NCBI RefSeq assembly: GCF_047872805.1
Contig: NZ_JBLQUK010000004.1
Coordinates: 62,001-126,000 of the forward strand
Reading direction: 5' to 3'
DNA from: Erythrobacter sp047872805
GTDB lineage: Bacteria > Pseudomonadota > Alphaproteobacteria > Sphingomonadales > Sphingomonadaceae
DNA: 64,000 nt
This document shows, piece after piece, positions 51,039 to 60,321 of this stretch (position 1 is its first letter; every line of letters begins with the position of its first letter). The notes below the pieces were generated by a model. That model ran no database searches. It saw nothing but the letters and a program-made list of their open reading frames with translations, and had not been told where the DNA came from. Made by a program: the position numbers and the translations under genes.

Positions 51039-51079
51039 GGGGGGCACATGTCGCAGATCCCTTGCGACACGTGCCCCCC
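51039..51079 (-). promoter_or_regulatory. Long hairpin between phaC and phaZ
   Basis: Arms of 17 bases (51039-51055 and 51063-51079) with a 7-base loop. The only imperfect pair is a G-U wobble on the minus-strand RNA. No T-tract follows, so it is more likely an mRNA-protecting, processing or partial attenuation element than a full terminator. Confidence 0.7.
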
Positions 51080-51115
51080 ATAAGTTGAAAATCTGACCTT
51101 GCGGTAGGGCTAGTA

Positions 51116-52828
51116 TCAGACTTCTTCGACAACGTAGAGTCCGGGCGCGGCTTCTTGCGGCGGATGCGCCTTGCTGCCGACTTCGGCGGGCGCGGGCTGC
51201 TTGCTGCCCGACCGCGCCTGAATCCATTCCATCCAGTACGGCCACCAACTGCTCTTGACCTCTTCGGTGCCTTGCAGCCATTCATCGGCGGTGGCGGGCA
51301 GTTTGCCCTTTTTCTTCTGCACGAAATAGACCGCCTTGGGATTGCTGGGCGGGTTGAGGATTGCCTGCATGTGGCCCGACTGGCTAAGCACATAGGTGAC
51401 GTTCTTTGATCCGAACAATTGGGTCGAACGATAGGTCGCCTTCCACGGAGTGATGTGGTCGGTTACCCCGCCGAGGATGAACAGATCAGCGGTGACCTTG
51501 GTTAGGTCCACCTTGTGATCGGCCATTTCGACCGTTCCCGGCGTTGAGAATGCGAGCTGTTCATACAGAGTAAGGAAATCGCCCATCAGGCTGGCGGAAA
51601 GATTGGTCGCATCCGAATTCCAGAACAGCACGTCAAATGCGGGCGGATCCATTCCGAGCAGGTAATTGTTGATGACATAGTTCCAGATCAGATCGTTGGG
51701 CCGCAGCCACGCAAAGCCGCGGGCCAGATCATCGGCCTTGATGATCCCGGCCTTGGCTGCGCGTTGCCGGGCAAGCGCCATGCCGTTTTCGCTGACCAGC
51801 GATCCAGCCTCGATATCGGTCTGTTTAGGGTGAAGCACACACACCATCAGCGTCAGTGTGCCCAGAACATCATTACCCGTCGCCGCGAGTTTGGATGCGA
51901 GCACCGATGCGGTCTGCCCGCCTGAACACCCGGCGGACACATTGACCCTTTTCGATCCGGTGATCTCCGCCACCGCCGCCAGCGCTTCCTCGCAGCTGGC
52001 GATGTAATCGGCCATGTCCCAGTGGCCCTGTTCCTTTGACGGATTGCGCCACGAAATCACGAAGGTCTGAAGCCCGTTATCGACCTGCCATTTGATGATC
52101 GATTTTTCCGGCGACAGGTCGTTGATATACATCTTGTTGATCTGCGGCGGGATGGTCAGTTGCGGGATCGCATAGACTTCATCCGTGGTCGGCGCATAAT
52201 GGATCAGTTCCATCATCTCTGTCCGCAGCACGACATTGCCTTTGGACGTGGCGATGTTCTTGCCCAGCTTGAACGGGCGTTTGTCGACCTGACTTACCAT
52301 GCCCTTGTTATGGACAATGTCGTTATAGGCGTTTTGTAACCCCTTGATCAGCGACAGTCCGCCTGAATTGATGATCTGCTTTTGCGCCGATGGGTTGCCG
52401 ATCAACGTGTTGGTCGGGGCGATCCCGTCAAGAATGATGTTGGAGATGAAATTGGCGCGGTTGCGCTCCAGCTCATCCAGCTCAAGGTCTTCTAGCCAGT
52501 TTCGCATACCCTTTTGCACGGCGAGGTAATATTGCGCCCCGGCACGGAAGAACGGATTGTATTGCCACGCCGGGTCCATGAACCGCTTGTCCTTGGGATG
52601 GGGGGCAAGTTCACTTTTGCCGGTCATGATCTTGACCATGTCTTCACCCATCGACTGCGCATGGCGAAACGCGCGGCCAGGGTCTGAGGCGGTTTCGCGG
52701 AGCAACAGCGCCACCGCGCTGACGAAATCCTCACGCGCCACACCCACCAACGGGCCCAGCGCGCTGGTCGATTGCGCAGCCTCGTTTTCGAGTTTTACCT
52801 TGCCACTTGGCATCCCGTCTCTCCCCAA
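51116..52828 (-). CDS. phaC: Polyhydroxyalkanoate synthase, class II-like
   Basis: A 570-residue polymerase joining 3-hydroxyacyl-CoAs. The nucleophile is Cys301 in VNVSAGCSGGQTAS, with Asp457 (GGVTDHITPW) and His486 (SQSGHMQAILNPP). Wording such as LRPNDLIWNYVINNYLLG and the end EAAPGLYVVEEV is much closer to the pseudomonad class II enzymes than to class I. The lipase-like box reads A-G-C-S-G instead of the usual G-x-C-x-G. No PhaE/PhaR partner is seen. The ATG at 52828 or one five codons on may be the start. Confidence 0.88.
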   Translation of the reverse strand: MGRDGMPSGKVKLENEAAQSTSALGPLVGVAREDFVSAVALLLRETASDPGRAFRHAQSMGEDMVKIMTGKSELAPHPKDKRFMDPAWQYNPFFRAGAQYYLAVQKGMRNWLEDLELDELERNRANFISNIILDGIAPTNTLIGNPSAQKQIINSGGLSLIKGLQNAYNDIVHNKGMVSQVDKRPFKLGKNIATSKGNVVLRTEMMELIHYAPTTDEVYAIPQLTIPPQINKMYINDLSPEKSIIKWQVDNGLQTFVISWRNPSKEQGHWDMADYIASCEEALAAVAEITGSKRVNVSAGCSGGQTASVLASKLAATGNDVLGTLTLMVCVLHPKQTDIEAGSLVSENGMALARQRAAKAGIIKADDLARGFAWLRPNDLIWNYVINNYLLGMDPPAFDVLFWNSDATNLSASLMGDFLTLYEQLAFSTPGTVEMADHKVDLTKVTADLFILGGVTDHITPWKATYRSTQLFGSKNVTYVLSQSGHMQAILNPPSNPKAVYFVQKKKGKLPATADEWLQGTEEVKSSWWPYWMEWIQARSGSKQPAPAEVGSKAHPPQEAAPGLYVVEEV

Positions 52829-53046
52829 TCTCGTCCGGTCGCTGTTGCCGAACTGTGTCCATTTACACGCTCGTCAACAAATGACCTGCAAAATGGCTCC
52901 TGACAAGCGCAAGCGGCGCTGCAATTCCTTAGGACCGTCTCGCGCGACGGATGAGGTCGCCAAGGGTTAAGCGCAATTAGCCATTCTTTCACCCTTTGAA
53001 AGCTATGCAACGCTGCGCTTTTCAAAAGAACGGGGACCAGGGACCA

Positions 53047-55224
53047 ATGGCCGGCTTGCTTTCGCGAATTCAGAACGGAAAGGCTGACGCGCACAGCGAT
53101 GCGCCTGCCGGTGCGTTCAACGCGATCAGCCGGGCAAACCTGCTCGAAAGCCTGGAAAAATCGGATCTGGGATGGTTCTGGGCGAGCGATGCAAACGGCC
53201 ATTTGACCTATATCTCCTCGCCTGCGGCGCAGCGCGTTGGCAAACCGGTCGAAGAGATCATCGCAAGGCCGATCACCGAATTTTTCCAGCCAGTCGAAGA
53301 CACTGGCGGCAGCGGGCACGAACGGCCGCTGAAATTTCAGCTTGCCTCGCGCGGTTCTATCAAGCCAGTCACCGTCAAACTGGAAATGGGCAACGGCCAT
53401 TCATGGTGGGAGATCGCGGCGGTCCCGCAAACTGATGCAGCGGGTAATTTTGCTGGCTATCATGGCATCGCGCGTGATGTGTCTGATACGTATGAAGCCA
53501 AGCAACATGCGGAAAAGCTGTCACGCTATGATTCGCTGACGGGGCTGTCCAATCGCCACCGGATGTCGCATCAATTGGGCGCGACGCTAACCGCGTTCCG
53601 GGCCTCAAAACGGTCCTGCGCGATCATGCTGATCGACCTCGATCGGTTCAAGCAAGTCAATGACACCATGGGCCATCCGGCGGGTGACGAATTGCTCAAG
53701 CAGGTTGCCGCACGGCTCAAGCGCGTGCTTGGCGACGCGGTGGAAATCGGTCGCATTGGCGGCGACGAGTTTCAGGTGATCCTGCCCGACGAGGATGATC
53801 GCGGGGTGCTGGGCGAACTGGGTATGCGAGTGATCCAGATGATCTCGCAGCCCTATACGATTAATGGCCTGCGGGCAGTGATTGGCTGTTCGGTCGGCAT
53901 TGCGGTCGCCCCGTTTGACGGCATTCAGGAAGACGAGCTGGTCAAGGCAGCCGACCTTGCGCTCTATTCGGCCAAGGGCGGCGGGCGCGGGCAATTCCGG
54001 TTTTATTCCAGCGAGTTGCGGGACAAGGCCAGCCACCGTCACCAGATTGAATCAGACCTGCGTGATGCGTTGAACCGTGAAGAACTGGAAATGCATTACC
54101 AGCCGATCGTCGACGCCAAGAACCATCAGGTCGTCTGTGTCGAGGCTTTGATGCGCTGGAATCACAGCGAGCGAGGCATGATCTCTCCCGCCGATTTCAT
54201 CCCCGTAGCTGAAGAAGTCGGGATGATCCGCGAGTTGGGCGCATGGGCGCTGCATAAAGTGTGCGAAACTGTCCAGACCTGGCCGGGTCATGTGCGGGCT
54301 GCGGTCAATGTTTCGGCGGTTCAGTTTGATGCCGACGATTTCGTTGATGTGGTCAAGCAAGCGCTCAGGTCCACCGGCATCGACCCCTCCCGTCTGGAAC
54401 TGGAAATCACCGAAAGCGTGTTTGTCGGAGATATGGAGCGGGCCTTTCGGTTGTTCAACGCGCTCAAGGAACTGGGCGTGCGGCTCTCGCTCGATGATTT
54501 CGGCACGGGCTATTCTTCGCTCGGCTATTTGCGCGATGCACCGTTTGACAAAATCAAGATCGACCAGAGTTTTGTGCGCGGCTGCACCGCCGAAGACAAC
54601 AAGAATGATGCCATCATCGCTGCCGTGGTCAGCCTGGCACGGGCACTGGGTATGGAAACCGTGGCCGAAGGCGTTGAAACCAAGGATGAAATGCGGGCCG
54701 TCACCGAACAGGGTGCGACCCATCTGCAAGGGATGCTGTTTTCGCGTGCCATCCCAGGAGCGGAAATTCTGCAAAGGCTGGAGGCGGGCGAAATCGAATT
54801 TACCCCGCGTGGCCCGGAAAAATATCGTTCTGACCGGCGCACTGAATTCCGCAAGATCGGCCTGATCCACGGAAATGACCGCTATAATGTGTTTCTGCGC
54901 AACCTTTCGAAAACCGGCGCAAAGGTCGAAGGGCTGCTCGACGTGCCCGTGGGCACCGACATTGTGCTCGATCTGGGCGGAGGACAGCTTGCCGTGGCAA
55001 GGGTCCGCCGCTCCGAAGGGTTCAGCCAAGGTGTCGAATTTGAGACCCCGTTAATCAGCGACGGTGCCGACGGTCTTTGCACCCGCCACCGGGTCTCTCC
55101 CTATCAGATCGAAGCGGCGGGCCGGCCCTTGCGAGCGCTCAATGATGAAGCCGTGGCGGCGATTACCGGCGCGATCAGATCTGGCACCAAAAGCTTTATC
55201 CAAGTCGAAATCGGCAAGCATTGA
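53047..55224 (+). CDS. PAS-GGDEF-EAL-PilZ c-di-GMP protein, copy 1 (intact EAL)
   Basis: A 725-residue cytoplasmic signalling protein. PAS-like region about residues 35-150 (LGWFWASDANGHLTYISS). GGDEF domain about 155-315, with motif GGDEF at 238-242 and no RxxD inhibitory site before it. EAL domain with Glu366-Ala-Leu-Met-Arg, DDFGTGYSSLGYL and AEGVET, all catalytic residues present. C-terminal PilZ domain with an RRTEFR segment near 595 and NLSKTG at 619-624. It could make, break and sense c-di-GMP. The start at 53047 aligns with the paralog; the frame is open to 52996. Confidence 0.88.
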   Translation: MAGLLSRIQNGKADAHSDAPAGAFNAISRANLLESLEKSDLGWFWASDANGHLTYISSPAAQRVGKPVEEIIARPITEFFQPVEDTGGSGHERPLKFQLASRGSIKPVTVKLEMGNGHSWWEIAAVPQTDAAGNFAGYHGIARDVSDTYEAKQHAEKLSRYDSLTGLSNRHRMSHQLGATLTAFRASKRSCAIMLIDLDRFKQVNDTMGHPAGDELLKQVAARLKRVLGDAVEIGRIGGDEFQVILPDEDDRGVLGELGMRVIQMISQPYTINGLRAVIGCSVGIAVAPFDGIQEDELVKAADLALYSAKGGGRGQFRFYSSELRDKASHRHQIESDLRDALNREELEMHYQPIVDAKNHQVVCVEALMRWNHSERGMISPADFIPVAEEVGMIRELGAWALHKVCETVQTWPGHVRAAVNVSAVQFDADDFVDVVKQALRSTGIDPSRLELEITESVFVGDMERAFRLFNALKELGVRLSLDDFGTGYSSLGYLRDAPFDKIKIDQSFVRGCTAEDNKNDAIIAAVVSLARALGMETVAEGVETKDEMRAVTEQGATHLQGMLFSRAIPGAEILQRLEAGEIEFTPRGPEKYRSDRRTEFRKIGLIHGNDRYNVFLRNLSKTGAKVEGLLDVPVGTDIVLDLGGGQLAVARVRRSEGFSQGVEFETPLISDGADGLCTRHRVSPYQIEAAGRPLRALNDEAVAAITGAIRSGTKSFIQVEIGKH

Positions 55225-55377
55225 TTGCTGTGGCTGACTCTACAGCAGCGTCCGTTTATCCTGCTGTTAACTTGCCATCTTAGGCAAAAAATAACCAACC
55301 GGATTTACGAGTGGTGAAGGACGCGCGGTGTCTGCGCTCTGGCGCGTTTTGGGCTTTGACTCCGCATTGATGAAAGG

Positions 55378-57588
55378 ATGGCATGGGTGCCTCTCAAGGG
55401 TTTCTTGGCAAAGAGCGGTTTGAGATCGGGCGGTGCATTCGGCGCTGCCAGCACCCACACTTCCAGCGCCCTATCCGACACCGAAAAACTGGCGATGCTC
55501 GATGAACTGGAACAGTCTGGACTGGGATGGTTCTGGGCCAGTGATGCTCAAGGCAACATTACCTATCTGAGCGCGGCGATTGCCGACCGCATCGAGGTTC
55601 CTCTGATAGAAATACTGGGGCAGCCGCTCAGCAACATGTTCGTATGCGCCGACCGTGACGGGCGATCCAAATCGCTATCGCTGATGCTGGGTGCGCATAA
55701 ATCGTTTTCTGGCATTGCGGTGCGCGCAGAAAAGCGGCCGGAGGGCGCCGTCCTGCGTTTGTCGGGCAGACCAGCTTTCAATGGTGAGAAGTTTGCCGGC
55801 TTTCGCGGCACCGGTTCGGACATCACTGATGAATTCTTCCGCGAAGAGGAAACGGTGCGGCTGGCGAAATACGATTCGCTGACCGGACTGTCCAATCGCT
55901 ACCGGATGAAGCACCGGATCGAATCCACTCTCACCGCGTTCAAAGCGGCCAAGCGCAATTGCGCGGTGATGATGCTTGATCTCGATAAGTTCAAACACGT
56001 CAATGATACGCTTGGTCATGCGGCGGGCGATGAATTGCTCAAACAGGTTGCTGACCGCCTGCAACGTTCGCTTGAAGTCGAATGCGAGATTGGCAGGCTG
56101 GGCGGCGACGAGTTTCAAGTGATGATCCCTGACAAGGATGATCGCGGTGAATTGGGCGAGATTGCCCTCAAAGTCATAACAATGCTGCGCCAGCCCTATT
56201 CGCTCGAAGAGGGGCGCTGTGTCATCGGTGCCTCCATCGGCATTGCGATTGCGCCGCATGACGGGGTGAACGCGGACGACGTGGTGCGCTCTGCCGATCT
56301 CGCACTGTATGCGGCGAAAAATGGCGGGCGCGGCCAGTACCGGTTCTTTTCCGGCGAGCTTGAAAACGAAGCCTTGTTTCGCCGACGGTTGGAAGAAAAC
56401 CTTGGGGTTGCAGTGCAGGAAGAGCAGCTCTTCCTAAAGTTTGAACCGATGGTCAGTGCAGAAGACGGAACGGTGCGCGCGTTGGAAACGCACATTTGCT
56501 GGATGCACGATCAACGCGGCGAAATTGACGAGGAAGAATTTGCCCTGATCCTTGATGGATCGAGCCAGGTGGTCGAAGTGGGCACTTGGGCGATCCGCGA
56601 GGCATGCCGCCATGCCGCGCAGTGGCCGGATACGATCCGGCTGGCGGTCAATATTCCGGTCGCCCTGTTTGCGCATGACGGTTTTGTCGACGCGGTTGCA
56701 GAAGCCTTGGAACAGGCCGATTTGGCGGCGCACCGGCTGGAACTGGAAATTAGCGAAGCGGTGTTTTTTGGAGATGCCAATGCGGTCGACCGCACGCTGG
56801 CGCAATTGTTCAAGCTCGGGGTGCGGTTGACGCTGGACGAATTTGGCAGCGGTTATTCCAGCCTCGCCTATTTGCGCCGCGCACCGTTTGACACGATCAA
56901 GATCGATGAAGCGCTGGTCAGCGAAGCGGAACAGCATGACAGCAAAGAACTGGGTTTGATCCGTGCAATTGTGGCGCTGGCTGGTGCGCTGGAAATGGAC
57001 ACGATTGCTAACGGGATCGAAACCACTGAAATGTTCGCACGGCTTAAGGAATGCGGTGTCAAACATATGCAAGGCCCGATCTTCTCCGATCCGGTCACCA
57101 GCGATGTGGTCGAAACCGAGCTGGTCGGCGAGTTATGGAAAATTGCCCCCAGCGGCGACCGGATGAAACGCGCCAAGCGGCGCACAGTGTTCCGCAAGAT
57201 TCAGGTTATCCATGACGACCATTCCTACGAAGTGACCCTGCGCAATCTGTCGCGCAGCGGGGCATTGATTCAGGGGCTGAGCGATGTGCCCAAAGGCACC
57301 CAGTTCGTGGTCGATCTGGGCGGCGGCCAGTTGGCGGTCGCCACTGTTATCCGCACCAATGGCGATACGCAGGGGCTGGAATTTGAACAGTCGCTGGTCG
57401 ATGATGGCTCTGGCGGATTGTGCACCCGCAACCGGGTGAGCCCCTATGCGCTGGCTTCTGCCGGGACACCGCTCGCTGCGCTGTCACAGGGCAATTACAA
57501 CGCGATGCAGGGCGGATTGTTAGGGCAGGGCGCGGGCAGCATCCCGCAATTCGGCTATGCGGCGCCGACCCGGCACGATGCCGCCTGA
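55378..57588 (+). CDS. PAS-GGDEF-EAL-PilZ c-di-GMP protein, copy 2 (degenerate EAL)
   Basis: A 736-residue paralog of the preceding gene with the same domain order (shared LGWFWASDA, GGLCTRxRVSPY and PilZ NLSRSG). GGDEF is intact at residues 242-246. The EAL domain has lost key residues: the EAL motif reads Glu370-Thr-His with Cys in place of the substrate Arg, DDFG is DEFG, AEGVET is ANGIET and QPI is EPM. It is therefore probably a diguanylate cyclase with a non-catalytic EAL sensor. A GTG at 55387, giving (M)PLKGFLAKSG, is a good alternative start. Confidence 0.87.
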   Translation: MAWVPLKGFLAKSGLRSGGAFGAASTHTSSALSDTEKLAMLDELEQSGLGWFWASDAQGNITYLSAAIADRIEVPLIEILGQPLSNMFVCADRDGRSKSLSLMLGAHKSFSGIAVRAEKRPEGAVLRLSGRPAFNGEKFAGFRGTGSDITDEFFREEETVRLAKYDSLTGLSNRYRMKHRIESTLTAFKAAKRNCAVMMLDLDKFKHVNDTLGHAAGDELLKQVADRLQRSLEVECEIGRLGGDEFQVMIPDKDDRGELGEIALKVITMLRQPYSLEEGRCVIGASIGIAIAPHDGVNADDVVRSADLALYAAKNGGRGQYRFFSGELENEALFRRRLEENLGVAVQEEQLFLKFEPMVSAEDGTVRALETHICWMHDQRGEIDEEEFALILDGSSQVVEVGTWAIREACRHAAQWPDTIRLAVNIPVALFAHDGFVDAVAEALEQADLAAHRLELEISEAVFFGDANAVDRTLAQLFKLGVRLTLDEFGSGYSSLAYLRRAPFDTIKIDEALVSEAEQHDSKELGLIRAIVALAGALEMDTIANGIETTEMFARLKECGVKHMQGPIFSDPVTSDVVETELVGELWKIAPSGDRMKRAKRRTVFRKIQVIHDDHSYEVTLRNLSRSGALIQGLSDVPKGTQFVVDLGGGQLAVATVIRTNGDTQGLEFEQSLVDDGSGGLCTRNRVSPYALASAGTPLAALSQGNYNAMQGGLLGQGAGSIPQFGYAAPTRHDAA

Positions 57589-57666
57589 CGTATCAGCGGG
57601 AAACCCGGCATAGTTGCAATTTTCTCGAATGACAGCGCCAGAACGCGACGCTAAACGCGCTTTCAA

Positions 57667-59484
57667 ATGACAGAACTTTCCAAAATTCGCAATTTCAGCA
57701 TAATCGCGCATATTGACCACGGCAAATCTACGCTTGCCGACCGGCTGATCCAGTTCACCGGGGGGCTGACCGACCGCGAGATGTCCGAGCAGGTGCTCGA
57801 CAATATGGACATCGAGAAAGAGCGCGGCATCACCATCAAGGCGCAGACCGTCCGGCTCAATTACACCGCCAAGGACGGCGAGACCTATCAGCTCAACCTG
57901 ATGGACACCCCCGGCCACGTCGACTTCGCCTACGAAGTCTCGCGCAGCCTCGCTGCCTGCGAAGGCGCGCTGCTGGTGGTGGATGCGGCGCAAGGGGTCG
58001 AGGCGCAGACCCTCGCCAATGTCTATCAGTCGATCGAGCACGACCACGAAATCGTCCCCGTCATCAACAAGATCGACCTGCCCGCCGCCGAACCCGAAAA
58101 GGTCCGCGCCGAAATCGAAGACATCATCGGCCTCGACGCCTCCGAAGCGGTGCTCGCCAGCGCCAAATCGGGCATCGGGATCGAAGCCGTGCTCGAAGCG
58201 GTGGTCAACAAGATCCCCCCCCCGAAAGGCGACCGCAATCAGCCATTGAAAGCCTCGCTGGTGGACAGCTGGTATGACCCTTACCTCGGCGTCGTCATTC
58301 TGGTGCGCGTCATCGAAGGCGTGCTGCACAAGGGGCTGAGCATCAAGTTCATGCAGGGCGGCACACAGCATCTGGTCGACCGGGTCGGCTGCTTCACCCC
58401 CAAACGCACCGATCTGGCGGAGCTTGGCCCCGGCGAAATCGGCTTCATCACCGCGCAGATCAAGGAAGTCGAACAGGCCCGCGTCGGCGACACCATCACC
58501 ACGGTGAAAAACGGCGCGGCAGAGGCGCTGCCCGGCTATAAGGAAGTGCAGCCGGTGGTGTTCTGCGGGCTGTTCCCGGTCGATGCCGCCGAATTCGAAA
58601 AACTGCGCGAAAGCATCGGCAAGCTGCGGCTCAACGATGCCAGTTTCACCTATGAGATGGAATCGTCTGCCGCATTGGGCTTTGGGTTTCGCGCCGGCTT
58701 TCTCGGCCTGCTCCATCTGGAGATTATTCAGGAACGGCTGAGCCGCGAATATGATCTCGACCTCATCACCACCGCGCCGTCGGTCGTTTACCGCCTGCAA
58801 TTGTCCAAGTCCAAGACCGAGGACGCGCGCGAGATGCTGATCCACAATCCGGCCGATTGGCCCGATGTCAACCGCATCGCCGTGATCGAGGAACCGTGGA
58901 TCAAGGCGGTGATCTACACACCCGACGAATATCTCGGCAGCATCCTGAAACTGTGTCAGGACCGGCGCGGGGTACAGACCGACCTCACCTATGTCGGCGG
59001 GCGCGCGCAGGTGACCTATGAATTGCCGCTCAACGAGGTCGTGTTCGATTTCTACGACCGGCTGAAAAGCATCAGCCGCGGCTATGCCAGCTTCGATTAC
59101 GAACAGATCGGCCTGCGCGAAGGGGATCTGGTGAAGATGAACATCCTCGTCAATGCTGAGCCGGTCGATGCGCTGTCACTGATCGTGCATGCCGGTGTCG
59201 CGGAGGAACGCGGGCGCGGCATGTGCGAGCGGCTGAAAGACCTGATCCCGCGCCATCTGTTCAAAATCCCCGTGCAAGCCGCGATCGGCGGCAAGATCAT
59301 CGCCCGCGAAACCATCGCCGCGATGCGCAAGGACGTGACCGCCAAATGTTACGGCGGGGATATTTCCCGGAAGAAAAAACTGCTGGAAAAGCAGAAAAAG
59401 GGCAAGGCGCGGATGCGCGAATATGGCAATGTGAGCATCCCGCAGGAGGCGTTCATCGCGGCGCTGCGGATGGGCGAGGAATAA
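57667..59484 (+). CDS. lepA: Elongation factor 4 (LepA)
   Basis: A 605-residue translational GTPase. G1 is AHIDHGKSTLADRL (near residue 15), then DTPGHVDF and NKIDLP. The EF4-specific end EIDRKKKLLEKQKKGK-like segment (here DISRKKKLLEKQKKGKARMR) and the terminal VSIPQEAFIAALRM are clear. EF4 binds stalled or assembling ribosomes and can back-translocate. It stands alone, 78 bases after the c-di-GMP pair. Confidence 0.96.
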   Translation: MTELSKIRNFSIIAHIDHGKSTLADRLIQFTGGLTDREMSEQVLDNMDIEKERGITIKAQTVRLNYTAKDGETYQLNLMDTPGHVDFAYEVSRSLAACEGALLVVDAAQGVEAQTLANVYQSIEHDHEIVPVINKIDLPAAEPEKVRAEIEDIIGLDASEAVLASAKSGIGIEAVLEAVVNKIPPPKGDRNQPLKASLVDSWYDPYLGVVILVRVIEGVLHKGLSIKFMQGGTQHLVDRVGCFTPKRTDLAELGPGEIGFITAQIKEVEQARVGDTITTVKNGAAEALPGYKEVQPVVFCGLFPVDAAEFEKLRESIGKLRLNDASFTYEMESSAALGFGFRAGFLGLLHLEIIQERLSREYDLDLITTAPSVVYRLQLSKSKTEDAREMLIHNPADWPDVNRIAVIEEPWIKAVIYTPDEYLGSILKLCQDRRGVQTDLTYVGGRAQVTYELPLNEVVFDFYDRLKSISRGYASFDYEQIGLREGDLVKMNILVNAEPVDALSLIVHAGVAEERGRGMCERLKDLIPRHLFKIPVQAAIGGKIIARETIAAMRKDVTAKCYGGDISRKKKLLEKQKKGKARMREYGNVSIPQEAFIAALRMGEE

Positions 59485-59575
59485 GGCGCCCTCCTGCTTG
59501 ACCCCGGTGATTCATCCGCACCCAAACACCCCATCTGGCCCCGCGCCGGACAAATTACAGAGATCAACACACCCT

Positions 59576-59911
59576 ATGGCTGGCTTTAAAGAACCGAGTT
59601 TTCAGGAACGCACCGCGCTGGCGCAAAAGGCCCGCGCGAAGGCGCTGAAGAAACTCGCCGCAAGACCGCAGATGGACGAGGCGGAAGTCGCCCGGCGCAA
59701 AGCCGCGCAGGAAGCCCGCGCCGCCGCCGCAGCCGAGAAAAGCGCCGCTCGCAAGGCTGCCATCGAACAGGCCAAGGCAGATAAGCAAGCGGCTGCCGAA
59801 GTCGCTGCCGAAGCCGCCGCGCAAGCCGCCGCACAATCCACCCCGACCGAAGCCGAACTGAAGGCCGAGCGCGATGCGAAGTACGCGGCGCGAAAAGCGC
59901 GTAAGAAGTAG
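59576..59911 (+). CDS. DUF6481-like Ala/Lys/Glu-rich protein
   Basis: A 111-residue protein, almost one long charged helix. The N-terminal MAGFKEPSFQERTALAQKAR is the conserved part; the rest is Ala/Glu/Lys repeats ending KYAARKARKK. This matches the uncharacterised DUF6481 family common in sphingomonads. The frame is open from 59498, but the ATG at 59576 is the family start. Function unknown. Confidence 0.72.
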   Translation: MAGFKEPSFQERTALAQKARAKALKKLAARPQMDEAEVARRKAAQEARAAAAAEKSAARKAAIEQAKADKQAAAEVAAEAAAQAAAQSTPTEAELKAERDAKYAARKARKK

Positions 59912-60318
59912 GCGGGCGGTGATTGGTTAAACCCTTTGCGGGGTGCTGGAAGAGCACGCAAGGCTGATCCCTGACTGCCATTGTTTTCACGCAAAGACGC
60001 AAAGATGGCAGCGCTCAAAGCCAAGAGGGATTTCACGCAGTGTCCGCAGAGAATATAGCCCGAAGAGGCCACCGAGCGATGTCGTTTCTTCCCTTGTGGG
60101 CATAGGACTGGGGCCATTTTCAAATAAGCTGCAATCTGATCGGCATATACTTGCAAAGACTTGTCGCTGGGTTGTGGATGCATGAGAATTGCGTAGGGCA
60201 ACTGCCTGATTTTTGCCTCGCGTCACAGTCACGGATTTGCAATATTAATCAATGGGGTGACATCGCGTTAGTTGGTCGCTTATAAACTCGCGACTCATAC
60301 CATTCGGGGGCACCGACC
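59912..60318. other. Intergenic region with degenerate repeats (407 bases)
   Basis: No credible gene. Two related segments, TTTCACGCAAAGACGCAAAG (59985-60004) and TTTCACGCAGTGTCCGCAGA (60031-60050), look like a decayed repeat family. The distal part holds the candidate promoter of the CsgG-like gene. Confidence 0.55.
60257..60286 (+). promoter_or_regulatory. Candidate promoter of the CsgG-like gene
   Basis: GTGACA (60257-60262) and TATAAA (60281-60286) are separated by 18 bases, a reasonable sigma-70 arrangement. The -10 lies about 36 bases before the ATG at 60322. No other good candidate is seen in the gap. Confidence 0.4.
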
Positions 60319-60321
60319 GTG

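Noticed and set aside
57520..58845. A 441-codon minus-strand frame opposite lepA
   Set aside because: Antisense to highly conserved EF4 sequence; composition follows lepA codons.
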